Both the position numbers and the translations under genes were made by a program. Below are positions 51,864-62,760 of a DNA stretch of 64,000 nt, in pieces. Where the stretch lies: contig JAHDVF020000016.1 in assembly GCA_022606425.2 (NCBI GenBank), positions 2,200,501-2,264,500 on the forward strand. Reading direction: 5' to 3'. Source of the stretch: Lepidostoma basale (taxonomy: Eukaryota; Arthropoda; Insecta; Trichoptera; Lepidostomatidae). The notes beneath the pieces are model-generated. The model was not told the DNA's origin, did not search any database, and saw nothing but the letters and a program-made list of their open reading frames with translations. Each line of letters opens with the position of its first letter. Position 1 is the stretch's first letter.

Positions 51864-53180
51864 AAGGGGTTAGGGGCAGTCAGAGGTATAAAAAAACAAG
51901 TATTTTCAATATTATTTTTTTGGCAGCAATTTAATTTATTTTACAATACAACATTTTGAATGTTTACAAATACTTGTAGACAAATACTGGATTTTTCCTA
52001 TTGCGGGTAATTTTTTTTTTTATAAAGAATAATTTAATCTCAATAGAGACGAAGATATAAATTGTTTTCTGGGAACAGAATATGGTGGTCAAGGCGCCTA
52101 CAGGACTTATGACCTGTCATTGTTTAGGTTAAGCGATCGCTTTATGTTAACAACATTCCCCATTCCGCCCTTCTTACGACCACCACGTCTGAGAAATTTT
52201 TGGCAGATGTCTATATGCTACAATGTTGAGGAACACTTTACATTTTTTAGTTCAATCTACACTAGCGCCATCCATTAAGATTAGGTGTAAGCATTAAGCA
52301 GAAGATCTTTATTATTATATTTATTTGTCTTGTGCGAGATATTCTATAAAAATCTTTATTAATGCAATGTGAAAGACTATGCAATTATCGTACAGTGCTA
52401 GACAACGCCTGGAGATGGCTCTCCAATTTTTGTGCTTTTAACTTGAACCAGTTTTTATACAACATTTTTAATGTATACAAAATACTTGTAGACAAATACT
52501 GGATTTTACCCATTGCGTTCATTAGATCATCTCCAGGCGTTGTCTAGCACTGTACGATAATTGCATAATTGCATTTAATTACAGATTTTCAAGGAAAAGT
52601 GCAACAGTTAATTGTTTATAAAAATAGAAGTTTTCAAAAAGAAAAAAGAAATCCTTCGATCAGGCACTAGATTAACTATTAAAATATTATTTTTCATTTA
52701 TTTAAATGATAAAAGATGAACCTGCAAGAATTTATAATGGTCACCGCATTATAGAACAGGGTCCAACAAATATGGTCGATAACTTCATATATAATTTTTA
52801 TATGTATTATTTTCAAATTTGGGTCAAATCAATTTAAAACATAATAAAATTATTTTTGGTGGTTTTATAAAATAAATTTAATTAATGTCAATTTTTTCTT
52901 AAATTTTTTTATGAATTACCTTCATAATCGGGAGAACGATATAGACCTTTTTTATATCGTTCTCCCGTTTAAATCAGTTTTATAATATCGTTCTCCCGAG
53001 GATGAAGGTGTAAGTCTAAAGTAGCCTAGTAAATAAACTCAAAAGTGAAAAAAAAACAGTGTTTCAATTCATAAAAAAATCGTCATTATGGAATTCCACA
53101 GGGTTAACGCCTTAAGTTTATAATTTTTTTTTTCTTATTTAAAATACTTTTTTCATACCTCTGACTGCCCCTAACCCCTT
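51864..53180. mobile_element. Unclassified TIR element containing an F1 copy
   Basis: Termini AAGGGGTTAGGGGCAGTCAG and its complement at 53161-53180 match over about 26 bases, continuing AGGTAT. Flanks are not an exact duplication (TA versus AA; TTAA only on the right). F1 sits at 51950-52560. At 52917-53003 CGGGAGAACGATATA and its complement form a smaller hairpin. No transposase. Confidence 0.5.
51950..52560 (+). repeat. F1 copy with direct terminal repeats (A-B-A)
   Basis: The terminal block (GTTTACAAATACTTGTAGAC, ACTGGATTT...) is present at 51958-52010 and again, in the same orientation, at 52465-52515, with the body between. After the second block an inverted body fragment (CTCCAGGCGTTGTCTAGCAC) follows. 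Confidence 0.65.
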
Positions 53181-53246
53181 AATCTAATAAAATAAAATAG
53201 AACATCTAGAAAATATAATTTTTGTTTCGTACTGATAATTATTATA

Positions 53247-54288
53247 TTAGGTCCTTACATATGAAATTGGCGTTTTGCCGCGTTGCGACGGTGCCGCAAA
53301 AGAAAACACAGTGCGTTTTTGGTTCCAACGTTTTCGTTCTGGAAATTTCGACCTGCAGAATTAGCCCCGTGGACGGCCGGAGACCAAAGTTTATAATGAA
53401 GAATTGAAGGCTATTGTGGAAGCGGATCCATCGGAAAGCACGTCCGAGTTACCTGCAGGCTGCGGTGTTAGTGATAAAACTGTTTTAATCCACTTGAAGC
53501 AAATTGGGAAGGTGAAAAAGCTTGAAAGGTGGGTACCTCACGAATGGAGTGAAGCAAATCAATAAACGCGCGTTGACTGCTGCGTTGCATTACTCAACCG
53601 GCACAATAATGAAGGGATTTTCAATCGAATCATTACCTGTGATGAAAAGTGGATCCTGTATGATAATCGGAAGCGCTCATCGCAATGGCTGAACCCTCCC
53701 GAACCAGCCAAACCATGCCCCAAGCGAAATTTGACTCCAAAAAAGTTACTTGTGAGCGTTTGGTGGACTAGTGCTGGTGTCGTTCACTACAGCTTTCTTA
53801 AATCTGGCCAGACGATTACGGCAGATGTCTATTGTCAGCAACTGCAAACCATGATGGAAAAGCTAGCTGCTAAACAACCGAGGCTGGTTAATCGCTCTAG
53901 GCCACTGCTGCTTCATGATAACGCTAGACCACACACTGCACAACAGACGGCTACCAAATTAGAAGAGCTTCAATTGGAATGTCTAAGACATCCACCGTAC
54001 TCTCCGGACCTTGCCCCAACAGATTACTATTTTTTTCGAAATTTGTATAACTTCTTGCAAGGGAAAAAATTCAACTCCGATGGGGCAGTCCAAACCGACT
54101 TCAAAGATATTATTGATTCCCGTCCGAATGGTTTTTTTAGTAAAGGGATCGATGAACTACCTATGAGAAGGCAAAAGTGCATAGATAGCAATGGTACATA
54201 CTTTGATTAAATAAATATATTATATTTAAAAAAAATCAACTTTATGTTCCTCCCATACAAAACGCCAATTTCATATGTAAGGACCTAA
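53247..54288 (+). mobile_element. Mariner element, copy 1
   Basis: Termini TTAGGTCCTTACATATGAAA and the exact complement at 54269-54288, TA on both sides. 1042 bases against about 1.3 kb for copy 2: a deletion of roughly 250 bases removes the leader and the first codons. Confidence 0.88.
53270..54210 (+). pseudogene. Mariner transposase, N-terminally deleted
   Basis: Compared with copy 2, the first 40 or so codons are missing. A stop replaces Lys in LQNKPRG (near 53364) and another stop replaces the second Gln in EANQQTR (near 53563). From 53731 to 54210 the frame is clean: LLVSVWWTSAGVVHYSFLKS, LLHDNARPHTAQQ (second catalytic Asp) and SPDLAPTDYYFF (third). The first catalytic Asp, in ITCDEKW, is just upstream. 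D,D(34)D spacing fits mariner. Not functional. Confidence 0.85.
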
Positions 54289-54419
54289 TATTATTACTAT
54301 TCATATATAAAAATAATTAGAATGAAAACACACTGTTATTTCTTGACATATTTCTATCGCTTCATCAACATTCATACTTCGTGTGATGCACCCAATCAAA
54401 TTTGAAATGTTGATCATCA

Positions 54420-54545
54420 ATCGACAATGACTCGTTGTATGAATGTGGAGGAATTAGAGAGGTGTGTCAGGATAGAGTAGTGTGGGGGCGATTCTTTCTG
54501 CCAACCCCTACTGGGAAACGGCGTGAAGGTTTTCTGTTGTTGTTT
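54420..54545 (+). mobile_element. TTAG-LINE 3' end, (GTT)n subtype
   Basis: GACTCGTTGTATGAATGTGG to GGGAAACGGCGTGAAGG, tail TTTTCTGTTGTTGTT. It abuts, tail to tail, the GAA-LINE at 54557. Confidence 0.6.
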
Positions 54546-54556
54546 TTGATAAAATT

Positions 54557-55229
54557 CTTCTTCTTCTTCAAGTGCCCTGTCGGGTCCCCCCAACGTTGAC
54601 GATCACCTCGGCGAACCTGTCCCTGTCCTGTGCCGCTCGGAACAGCTCCTCCACACTTCAGATGCCGGTCCACTCCCTCACGTTTCGCAGCCAGGACATT
54701 TGTCTCCTTCCGGGCCCTCGGCGTCCCTCAATTTTCCCCTCCAATATCAGTTGGAGAAGGTAGTACTTTTCCCCACGCAGTATATGACCCAGATGTGAGA
54801 TCTTTCGAACCTTGATAGTTGATAACAATGTCCTGTCAATTCTAGCTCGCCTCAGGACTTCGGTATTGGTAACCATATCTGTCCAGGGATCTCTGAGCAT
54901 TCGGCGATGGAGCCATATTTCAAATGCTTCCAGTCTGTTCATTGAGTTAACTTTCAGGGTCCAAGTTTCACATCCGTATAATAAAACAGACCACACATAG
55001 CATTTGATCATTCTCTAGCGGAGTTTCAAGTTTATGTTATCATTGCAGAAGATTGATTTCATTTTATTAAACGTAGCTCTTGCTGCCTCAATTCTGCATT
55101 TTATCTCTACAACTGGGTCAAGAGATTGCGTTAGTATGCTGCCGAGGTATTTAAATATTTCCACCCATTCAACGTTACGGCCGTTCAAATGCAATACTGA
55201 CCCACTGTAGTCAAGATTTATTGATAAAG
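54557..55229 (-). mobile_element. GAA-LINE insertion with 11-bp target duplication
   Basis: TTGATAAAATT flanks it (54546-54556 and 55230-55240). The minus strand encodes FKYLGSILTQSLDPVVEIKC, one stop (near 55019), then MIKCYVWSVLLYGCETWTLK and MLRDPWTDMVTNTEVLRRAR. Tail (GAA)n. 673 bases, truncated downstream of the RT catalytic residues. Confidence 0.82.
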
Positions 55230-55273
55230 TTGATAAAATTAATAATACTTAGAAATAAAATTTTGCTAATTAC

Positions 55274-55433
55274 CAGGTACATAAATTAATACATCAGGAT
55301 AATCTTTAATGACTTGAGGTAAAATGATCTTAGCAGGTTGAACGTAGTGCGGTGTTACATTTCTGTTCCAGAAGCGGCGTAATTTGTAATTCCATCGCGA
55401 ATGTGAGCAGTTCATAACCCGAAGTACGCATAA
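55274..55433 (-). other. Candidate exon, unidentified
   Basis: On the minus strand an acceptor-like CTATATACTTTAG precedes a 160-base block open in one frame: VMNCSHSRWNYKLRRFWNRN, VTPHYVQPAKIILPQVIKDY, PDVLIYVP, then G/GTAATT. The basic, aromatic-rich sequence is not that of any transposon family seen here and has coding character. It is on the same strand as the K2P exon but does not resemble a K2P segment. The donor is non-optimal, and a start at the internal Met is possible. Confidence 0.4.
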
Positions 55434-55564
55434 CTAAAGTATATAGCCCATAATTCATAAAGAGTCTGAAAATATCTTCATTCTCTCCTCCCTCATCCGG
55501 CCCTGGAAGCCACCACCCGATCTCTCTCTGTGTCCTTACTCACAGAAACGGATCAGGATAAAAA

Positions 55565-56215
55565 ATAATTAAATAAAACGATGTTTTTTATAACTACTTC
55601 TACATTGTTACAACATTTTGAATGTATACAAATACTTGTAGACGAATACTGGATTTTGCAAAGTAAGTAATTTTACAAAATAAAAAAGTTAAATCCAGAA
55701 TTCGTCTACAAGTATTTGTATACATTCAAAATGTTGTAAAAACAAAAACTGGTCAAAATTATAGCATATAGATTGGAGTGACATCTCCAGTCGGTTTCTA
55801 GCAATGCGCTAATGGCGGTAGCCTTTCACATTGCGTTAAAAAAGATCTTCTGCTTAATGCTTAAAATACAATCTTCAAAGATGGCGTTAGTGTGTAGATT
55901 AAAAAAACTACCATGCAAAGGGTGGTGTTGCAGATTAACATATATGTAACTTCCAAAAATTTGTCAGACATGGTGGTCATAAGAAAAAAGGTGGAATGGG
56001 GAATGTTGTATTACATAAAACGTGCGCTTAACCCAACCAATGATAGGTTATAAGTCCTGTAAACACCTCGATCAACCATATTCTGTTTCCGATTTGCATC
56101 TTCGTCTCTATTGAGATACAATTAATTCTTGAACTTCTACATTTGTCTTTATTTCGACAGCGACCGGTTTCGCCAGGCTCGCTGGCATCGACAGTTTACG
56201 TATAACCGTGACGGG
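55565..56215 (-). repeat. Hh-B repeat arm split by an F1 insertion
   Basis: Left piece (55569-55606, AAATAAAACGATG...) and right piece (56133-56215) are contiguous in the Hh-B copy at 37.2 kb. The core at 56162-56194 (-) reads CTGTCGA, stem GCCAG/CTGGC, GAAAC, CG, GTC. Confidence 0.65.
55607..56132 (-). repeat. F1 reference copy, 526 bp with 11-bp target duplication
   Basis: ACTTCTACATT flanks it exactly (55596-55606 and 56133-56143). In its own (minus) sense it starts TCAAGAATTAATTGTATCTC, contains GGTTGGGTTAAGCGCACG and CATTCCCCATTCCACC, and ends in a hairpin of about 130 bases whose arms are ACATTTTGAATGTATACAAA and complement. No A/B boxes, no frame, no poly(A). The length of the duplication suggests retroposition. 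Confidence 0.75.
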
Positions 56216-56324
56216 ATCTAATAAAAGAAACCCGCAGCATTAGTTAATTATTTATTTTGTAAGGTTCACTCTACATTAGTACATAAAGACCTTAAGTGCA
56301 TTGAGAATCAATTAGAGTTTAGAT

Positions 56325-56560
56325 CGAGACTCAAAACGCACTTTTTCAAATTATCATTTCCTGACAGGAAGGGCTGATCGACTTCGTCGGGTGCAGCCCT
56401 CATATTAAGTATGTTTATTTTTATTGTTATCATCATTATTATTATTATTATTATCTAGTTGATACAACGGAGAATCTTCTACAGCGCCCTTGAGATGAGT
56501 AGTTCATAAAAATTGCGCTTTATAAATTATCCAATTTATTATTATTATTATTATTACACA
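56325..56560 (+). mobile_element. L2-like LINE 3' end
   Basis: RSRLKTHFFKLSFPDRKG, a diagnostic L2/CR1 C-terminal block, then CAGCGCCCTTGAGATGAG and an (ATT)n tail at about 56535-56557. Confidence 0.65.
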
Positions 56561-56699
56561 TTTGAATTGAACATTATTTATAGATATATCAGCTGTAATC
56601 AAATTAAATTCCATTGTTCTGTAAAATAAATCTATTCAAATAACGTGATAATCAATATTTAAATTCAGTTTATTTTACATAAGTATCTATTTTAATATT

Positions 56700-56885
56700 A
56701 TTCTTGTATAGAATCATGTTTGCCACCCCCGATCTATGTGTATATAAGGAAGAGAGGATATGGCAGTGTCACCAGTCTGTCGATGCCAGCGAGCCTGGCA
56801 AAACCGGTCGCTGTCGAAATAAAGGATATGGAAGTAGTTATAAAAAACCTCGTTTTATTAATTTATTATTTAAAATGAACTTTTG
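56700..56885 (+). repeat. Hh-B repeat arm
   Basis: GAATCATGTTTGCCACCCCC, then the hammerhead-like core at 56777-56809 (CTGTCGA, GCCAG/CTGGC, AAAAC, GTC) and AAATAAAGGATATGGAAGTA. G12 of GAAAC is an A here, so inactive. Confidence 0.6.
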
Positions 56886-57046
56886 TATGATAATAAAATA
56901 ATAATAATTCGTTCTACATTCGCCATAACTTTGTTTTGTAGATGTTTAATATATTTTTATATACTAAGCACACAACACTCACTTTATTAAAAAAAAACAT
57001 CTGTCAAAACTGATCCTTTTTTTATATTTATATTTATATAATATCG

Positions 57047-57085
57047 CTGATGAAAGGCTTGTGTGTCCGAAACATGATTGGTATT
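57047..57085 (+). ncRNA. Hammerhead-like motif, imperfect
   Basis: CTGATGA, a weak stem II (GG/CC), GAAAC, AT, GAT. The T at 16.1 is A, breaking stem III, so this copy is probably dead. Confidence 0.3.
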
Positions 57086-57109
57086 TTTTTTAAATAAAGC
57101 GAGTGTTAT

Positions 57110-57480
57110 ACAACATTTTGAATGTATACAAATACTTGTAGACGAATACTGGATTTTAATCACCCATTGCGGGCTATCAATTCAAGGATTAATTTTATCT
57201 CAATAGAGACGAAGATGCAAACTGGAAACTGAATATGGTGATCTAGGTGTTTACAGGACTTATGACCTGTCATTGGTTGGGTTAAGCGCACGCTTTATGT
57301 AATTACAACATTCCCCATTCCACCTTTCTTATGACCAGCATGTCTAACAAATTTTTAGAAGTTGTATATATGTTAATATCCAACACCATATTTCATATGT
57401 CAGTTTCAATGCGCCATCTATGAAGTATGTAAATACTATGAAGTATTTCAATGCGCCATCTATTGAAACTTAATAATCCA
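57110..57480 (+). repeat. F1 repeat copy
   Basis: Terminal arm TACAAATACTTGTAGACGAA, ATTTTATCTCAATAGAGACG, body to ATGCGCCATCTATTG. A 40-base segment (ATGAAGTAT...GCGCCATCTAT) is duplicated at its 3' end. Confidence 0.65.
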
Positions 57481-57608
57481 TTGTTTTGGCGGAAACACTT
57501 AACTCACAAAATTAGGAGAAATAAACGGGGAAGCAAATAACATTGATAGAAAAGGGTTCAACAAAAGTGAAAAACACTTACAATAAAGGAGGAGAAACCC
57601 GTATTTAG

Positions 57609-58902
57609 TTAGGTATATCCGACGTTAGTTATATACGAAATTGGCGTTTTGCCGTACTGGCAACTTTGATCTCAAATATCTTCTCTTTGGTTAGGAATTC
57701 CATATTCAAATTTATACAGCTATTTACTCAAGTATTTGTGTTTCGTAAATTATAATTCATTTGTTTTTTCCTCAATTGTTTTTTTTCTTTGCGTCACTCA
57801 GTTTACAAAATGGAAAACTTGAAATATCGCGTTATTTACGAGTACGAGTTCCACCGTGGCACCAGTGCTGCAGAATCAGCTCGAAGGATTAATGATGTGT
57901 ATGGCGACGGTGCTGCAAAAGAAAACACAGTGCGTTTTTGGTTCAAACGTTTTCATTCTGGAAATTTCGACCTGCAGAATAAGCCCCGTGGACGGCCGGA
58001 GACCAAAGTTTATAATGAAGAATTGAAGGCTATTGTGGAAGCGGATCCATCGGAAAGCACGTCCGAGTTAACTGCAGGCTGCGGTGTTAGTGATAAAACT
58101 GTTTTCATCCACTTGAAGCAAATTGGGAAGGTGAAAAAGCTTGAAAGGTGGGTACCTGACGAATTGAGTGAAGCAAATCAACAAACGCGCGTTGACTGCT
58201 GCGTTGCATTACTCAATCGGCACAATAATGAAGGGATTTTGAATCGAATCATTACCTGTGATGAAAAGTGGATCCTGTATGATAATCGGAAGCGCTCATC
58301 GCAATGGCTGAACCCTGCCGAACCAGCCAAACCATGCCCCAATCGAAAATTGACTCCAAAAAAGTTACTTGTGAGCGTTTGGTGGACTAGTGCTGGTGTC
58401 GTTCACTACAGTTTTCTTAAATCTGGCCAGACGATTACGGCAGATGTCTTTTGTCAGAAACTGCAAACCATGATGGAAAAGCTAGCTGCTAAACAACCGG
58501 CTGGTTAATCGCTCTAGGCCACTGCGGCTTCATGATAAAGCTAGACCGCACACTGCACAACAGACGGCTACCAAATTAGAAGAACTTCAATTGGAATGTC
58601 TAAGACATCCACCGTACTCTCCGGACCTTGCCCCAACAGATTACTATTTTTTTCGAAATTTGGATAACTTCTTGCAAGGGAAAAATTCAACTCCGATGGG
58701 GCAGTCCAAACCGACTTCAAAGATTTTATTGATTCCCGTCCGAATGTTTTTTTAGTAAAGGGATCGATGAACTACCTATGAGATGGCAAAAGTGCATAGA
58801 TAGCAATGGTACATACTTTGATTAAATAAATATATTATATTAAAAAAAATCAACTTTACGTTCCTCCCATACAAAACGCCAATTTCATATGTAAGGACCT
58901 AA
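57609..58902 (+). mobile_element. Mariner element, copy 2
   Basis: The right terminus is intact (complement of TTAGGTCCTTACATATGAAA at 58883-58902, then TA). The left terminus is eroded (GAAATTGGCGTTTTGCC at 57639). About 1.29 kb, near full length. Confidence 0.82.
57810..58825 (+). pseudogene. Mariner transposase, frameshifted
   Basis: Starts MENLKYRVIYEYEFHRGTSA. The first 233 codons are open and contain both helix-turn-helix domains (linker KPRGRPETKV) and the first catalytic Asp in ITCDEKW. A 2-base deletion at about 58499 relative to copy 1 ends the frame at 58508. Downstream, HDN is HDK and at least two further single-base deletions (near 58684 and 58747) break the last third. Copy 1 is intact exactly where copy 2 is broken, and the reverse. 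Related to DD34D mariners of insects (mori/capitata-like termini; subfamily not certain). Confidence 0.88.
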
Positions 58903-58934
58903 TATAAATATGTTTAATTTAATGATAAAATATT

Positions 58935-59180
58935 TAATTTTAAATGCTGTGTTACCAATTCGTCCCTGCACGCTGCAGGGAGTTCAGTGGCGGATGGGGG
59001 ATGGGCGAGGGAGCACCAAATAACTCACGGCACCTCCCCGCTAAATGTTTGGCTGTAAATCACGCAAATAACCTCTACGCCGGCTCTGTACCAACTTATA
59101 CCCTGAACCCATTCCATCTTCTCGGAGTAAACTCGACCGAAACCACAGGAGCTCCGAGGCTTATGTCAAAGTGAATTAAT
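58935..59180 (+). other. G+C-richer block with a 76-codon frame, unrecognised
   Basis: The frame 58944-59174 includes NNLYAGSVPTYTLNPFHLLG. A related stretch (complement of CCTACGCCGGATTAAG) is at about 30140, so it is a repeat rather than a unique gene. Function and class unknown. Confidence 0.35.
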
Positions 59181-59579
59181 GTTATTTGAAAAGACATTGT
59201 GAATTTAGTATAAATTCACCGTACCGCAATATTTCATACATTTAAATATACGCTTCATGGTAACAATATTTAAAATATATATTATTAAAAAAAGCTATGA
59301 ATCATTCTTCTAAAAAATACTGTATGTTAGTAACAGACTAACTAACGATTGCGCCTTTTCTCCGTAGCGTGCAAAGAGACTGATAAAGTTTTCTATTCTA
59401 ACTTCAAGGATATTCTAGATTCATAAATGAACACTGCATAATATAATTATAATATATTCAACATAAATTTGGCTATTACTTGAATAATAGTTATTTTATA
59501 AAATGTTGCAATTCTCTTATTTCGGTGGATCATTGAAAGAAGTTCAAAAAATTGACGATTGGTAAAACTTAACTTATAT

Positions 59580-60000
59580 TAACTAACTAACCATCACGCC
59601 GTTTCCCCGTAAAGGTAGGCAGAGAGGATGGATCGGCACTTTGTTCAATCCTGACATAACTCTCGCGCCTCTTCTACATTCACACATCGTAACATGCACG
59701 CTCGTCGATTGTTCCTACTTCCGCCTTTCAGTAATTGATTGATTTGGTCATGCTATGTCTTCCTTGGCCTTCCTCTAATTCTTTTTGCATTCACACTACT
59801 TGTATATATCTTTTTAACCATTCTTCCCTCATCCATTCGTTCCATATGTCAAAATCATCTTAGTGACCGTTTTTTATTTTATTTATCACGCAATCATTCT
59901 CTTTCTTTTCATAACGTTTCTGCACATAACGTTAATGACAGATAATATTCTGACAACAGAAATGAAGTTCGTGACACATCGAATAATAACATACTTCAGA
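59580..60000 (-). mobile_element. TTAG-LINE copy, degraded
   Basis: Tail TAACTAACC at about 59580, then NNRRACMLRCVNVEEARELC-like and KKIYTSSVNAK residues on the minus strand. It fades out by 60000. Confidence 0.65.
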
Positions 60001-60329
60001 GTGATAAAGCCCGGCTTCAAATCCATACAAAAAAATGTAGATATCTTCTGGTATATATGCCCCTAGCTATATGATTACAAGCCAAAAATACATAAGTGCG
60101 ACAAAGACCCCTTTATATTTTGCAAGCCCAATATGAAGCCTATCGAAAACATGAAACAAAACATGTGGATGGCGATTTTGCGGGCATCTCACCTACCTAC
60201 GGTACGTATGAGTGAAATAAAATACGGCACGTATGAGTGGGACAAAACATATACATAGGTCATTTCTTAGAGTTATTTGCAACGCAGAGAATTTAATCGC
60301 TAACTCACGCGAAAATTCAAAATATTATT

Positions 60330-60960
60330 TTATTCGAAGACGGTTCAAACGCGCAATAAACATTGTTTTACAAACAAACAAAAAAACAAACATCAATCTG
60401 CGTTCAATGCAGCAGCAAGACTCATTAAAGGCATTCCAAAAAAGTCCCATATAACACAATATCTCAAAGAACTTCACTGGCTTAAAAGTCCAGAAAGAAT
60501 CCAGTATAAACTCTGCTGGACAGTCTTGGCAAGCGCTACATGGAATGGCTCCAAATTATATATCTGAACTCTGTATAACGGACAGCCTAATTACAAGGAA
60601 ATCCACACTTCGCTCGGCGAACTCCTCAGCAGTCGAAGCGTTGCCCCAGTACAAATTTCGGGGATCGAGCGTTCGCGGTAGCCGGTCCATCAGCTTGGAA
60701 CAATCTCCCTTCACACCTCAGATGCATAAATGATCCGACAGATTTCAGATCTAAATTGAAAACCCATCTTTTTCATATTTCATACCCAATTTAAATATTT
60801 ATACTTTGTTCTAGTATACTTTTTAACCGATCGTTTTTTAAGCGGTCACATTTAGATTTTTTAGATTTAAAACACGTCGTAATGCGCCCTTGAGGTGATT
60901 ACATCACAAAAACGGCGCTTTAGAAGTTAGCTTATTATTATCATTTTTTTTTTAAGGCAA
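60330..60960 (+). mobile_element. L2-like LINE 3' end
   Basis: LQSAFNAAARLIKGIPKKSH and ITQYLKELHWLKSPERIQYK, then FAVAGPSAWN-like residues in shifted frames: the classic L2 C-terminal signature. Ends GGCGCTTTAGAAGTTAGC and TTATTATTATC. Confidence 0.75.
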
Positions 60961-61289
60961 GCCCGGCTTTTCGGCTTGTATGGAAGTATCGCAAATGGTT
61001 ACATCATTGTTCAAGAAACAATACATCATCATTTGATGTTTGTGTCAGCCCTGGTTATCTTGCGGATGCAATGCTCTTTCATCTTCAATTTATTAGATTT
61101 ATCGTATGCTCCCAGACACAATAGCTTCCCGATGAAGTGAATTGAATAAACGCTGCACTCGCTTGCAATCAAATGGTGGAGGCTACTTCAATAACTCCTT
61201 GATCAGCGAAGCGCTCTGGCTTTTATATTTATAGAAGACCTCTCTGCCTTTAACCCTTTGGTTGCCGGCACTTTAGATAAAGTAAATCT

Positions 61290-61940
61290 GAAGTTAACTA
61301 ACTAACCACCACGCCATTTCCCGGGAGGGGTAGGCAGAGAGGATGGATCGCCACAATGCTCTGTCCTGGCATTCCTCTCGGGATTCCTCTACATTCATAC
61401 ATCGTACCATGCACGCACGTCGATTATTCCGACTTCGAATGTGGCCGCCTTTTAGTAATTTATTAATTTGGTCATGCCATGTTTTCATCGGTTGTCCTCG
61501 ACTTCTTTTTTCACTCACGCTGCTTGTGTACAACTTTTTAACCATTCTACTCTCATCCATTCGTTCCTTATGTCCAAACCATCTCAGGGATCCTTTTTTA
61601 ATTTTATGCATGATGCAGTCATCTGCCTTACATTTCTTTCTTATTTCATCGTTCGGTTTTCTAACATACAACGTTTTCATGCACATTCTTCTTAGTGATC
61701 TCAATTCTACGGCGCTTATCCTGCTTTCATCCTTCTTTTACCAGCTCCAAGCTTCACTTCCATACATGAGGGTTGGCATAGAACTCCATTGTGTACTGCC
61801 ATCTTTGATTTTGTGGATATATTTCTATTTGCAGTTGTGACTTTGAGTGCACCATTTATTTTATTCCCAGCACCAACCCTTCTTTCGATGTCTTTCTCCA
61901 TTTTTCCGTCTCTTGTAAACATGCTTCCCAGATACGTAAA
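61290..61940 (-). mobile_element. TTAG-LINE copy, longest on the thumb side
   Basis: Tail CTAACTAACC at about 61298. Minus strand: FTRDGKMEKDIERRVGAGNK (61716-61922), frame change, then MRSLRRMCMKTLYVRKPNDE through CMVRCMNVEESREECQDRAL to the stop near 61294. Two frames cover thumb and C-terminal domain. Confidence 0.75.
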
Positions 61941-61977
61941 TGTTTTAAAAACGTAAAAGATTCTATGTTTTAAAGAC

Positions 61978-62580
61978 TATTCCAAAACAACAATTAAACA
62001 AACTTCAATCTACGTTCAATGCAGCAGCAAGACTCATTAAAGACACTCCAAAAAAATCCCATATAACACAACATCTCAAAGAACTTCACTAGCTTAAGAG
62101 TCCAGAAGTATAAACTCTGCTGGACAGTCTTCAAAGCGCTACACGGAATGGCTCCAAATTATATATCCGAACTCTGTATAACGGACAGCCTAATTACAAG
62201 GAAATCCACACTTCGCTCGGCGAACTCCTCGGTAATAGGAAGATTAGTTGAGCCAAAGCGTTGCCTTAGTACAAATTTCGGGGATCGAGCGTTTGCGGTA
62301 GCCGGTCCATCAGCTTAGAAAAATCTTCCTTCACACCTCAAATGCATAAATGATCCAACAGACTTCAGATCTAAGCTGAAAACCCATATTTTTCATATTA
62401 CATAACCAAATTGAAACTTGCATATTTGTTCTATTATACTTTCTAATCGATCGCGAATATCAATCCGATGCAGCGTTCACATTAAGATTAAAAACACGTC
62501 TTAATGCGCCCTTGAGGTGATTACATCACAAAAACGGCGCTTTGAAAGTTAGCATAATATTATTATTTTATTATTATTAT
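61978..62580 (+). mobile_element. L2-like LINE 3' end, second copy
   Basis: Same coding blocks as 60330-60960 (TTCAATGCAGCAGCAAGACT onward) with short deletions, same 3' end and (ATT)n. The same orientation and the TTAG-LINE between them suggest separate insertions or a duplication. Confidence 0.75.
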
Positions 62581-62582
62581 GT

Positions 62583-62760
62583 TAACAAGAGATGTAAGAA
62601 TGAAGAAAGATATCGGAAAAAGGGTTGGAGCTGGAAACCAAATAAATGGTGCACTCAAAGTCATTACCGTAAATAGAAACATATCGGCTGAAGCAAAGAT
62701 GGCAGTGCACAATGGAGTTATAGTGCCGACCGTTATGTTGGCACAAGAAGGATGAAAGTA
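62583..62760 (+). mobile_element. TTAG-LINE thumb fragment
   Basis: TRDVRMKKDIGKRVGAGNQI and NISAEAKMAVHNGVIVPTVM are open for about 55 codons, then broken. Confidence 0.65.

Noticed and set aside
61343..61840. 165-codon plus-strand frame
   Set aside because: Antisense of the TTAG-LINE copy at 61290-61940.
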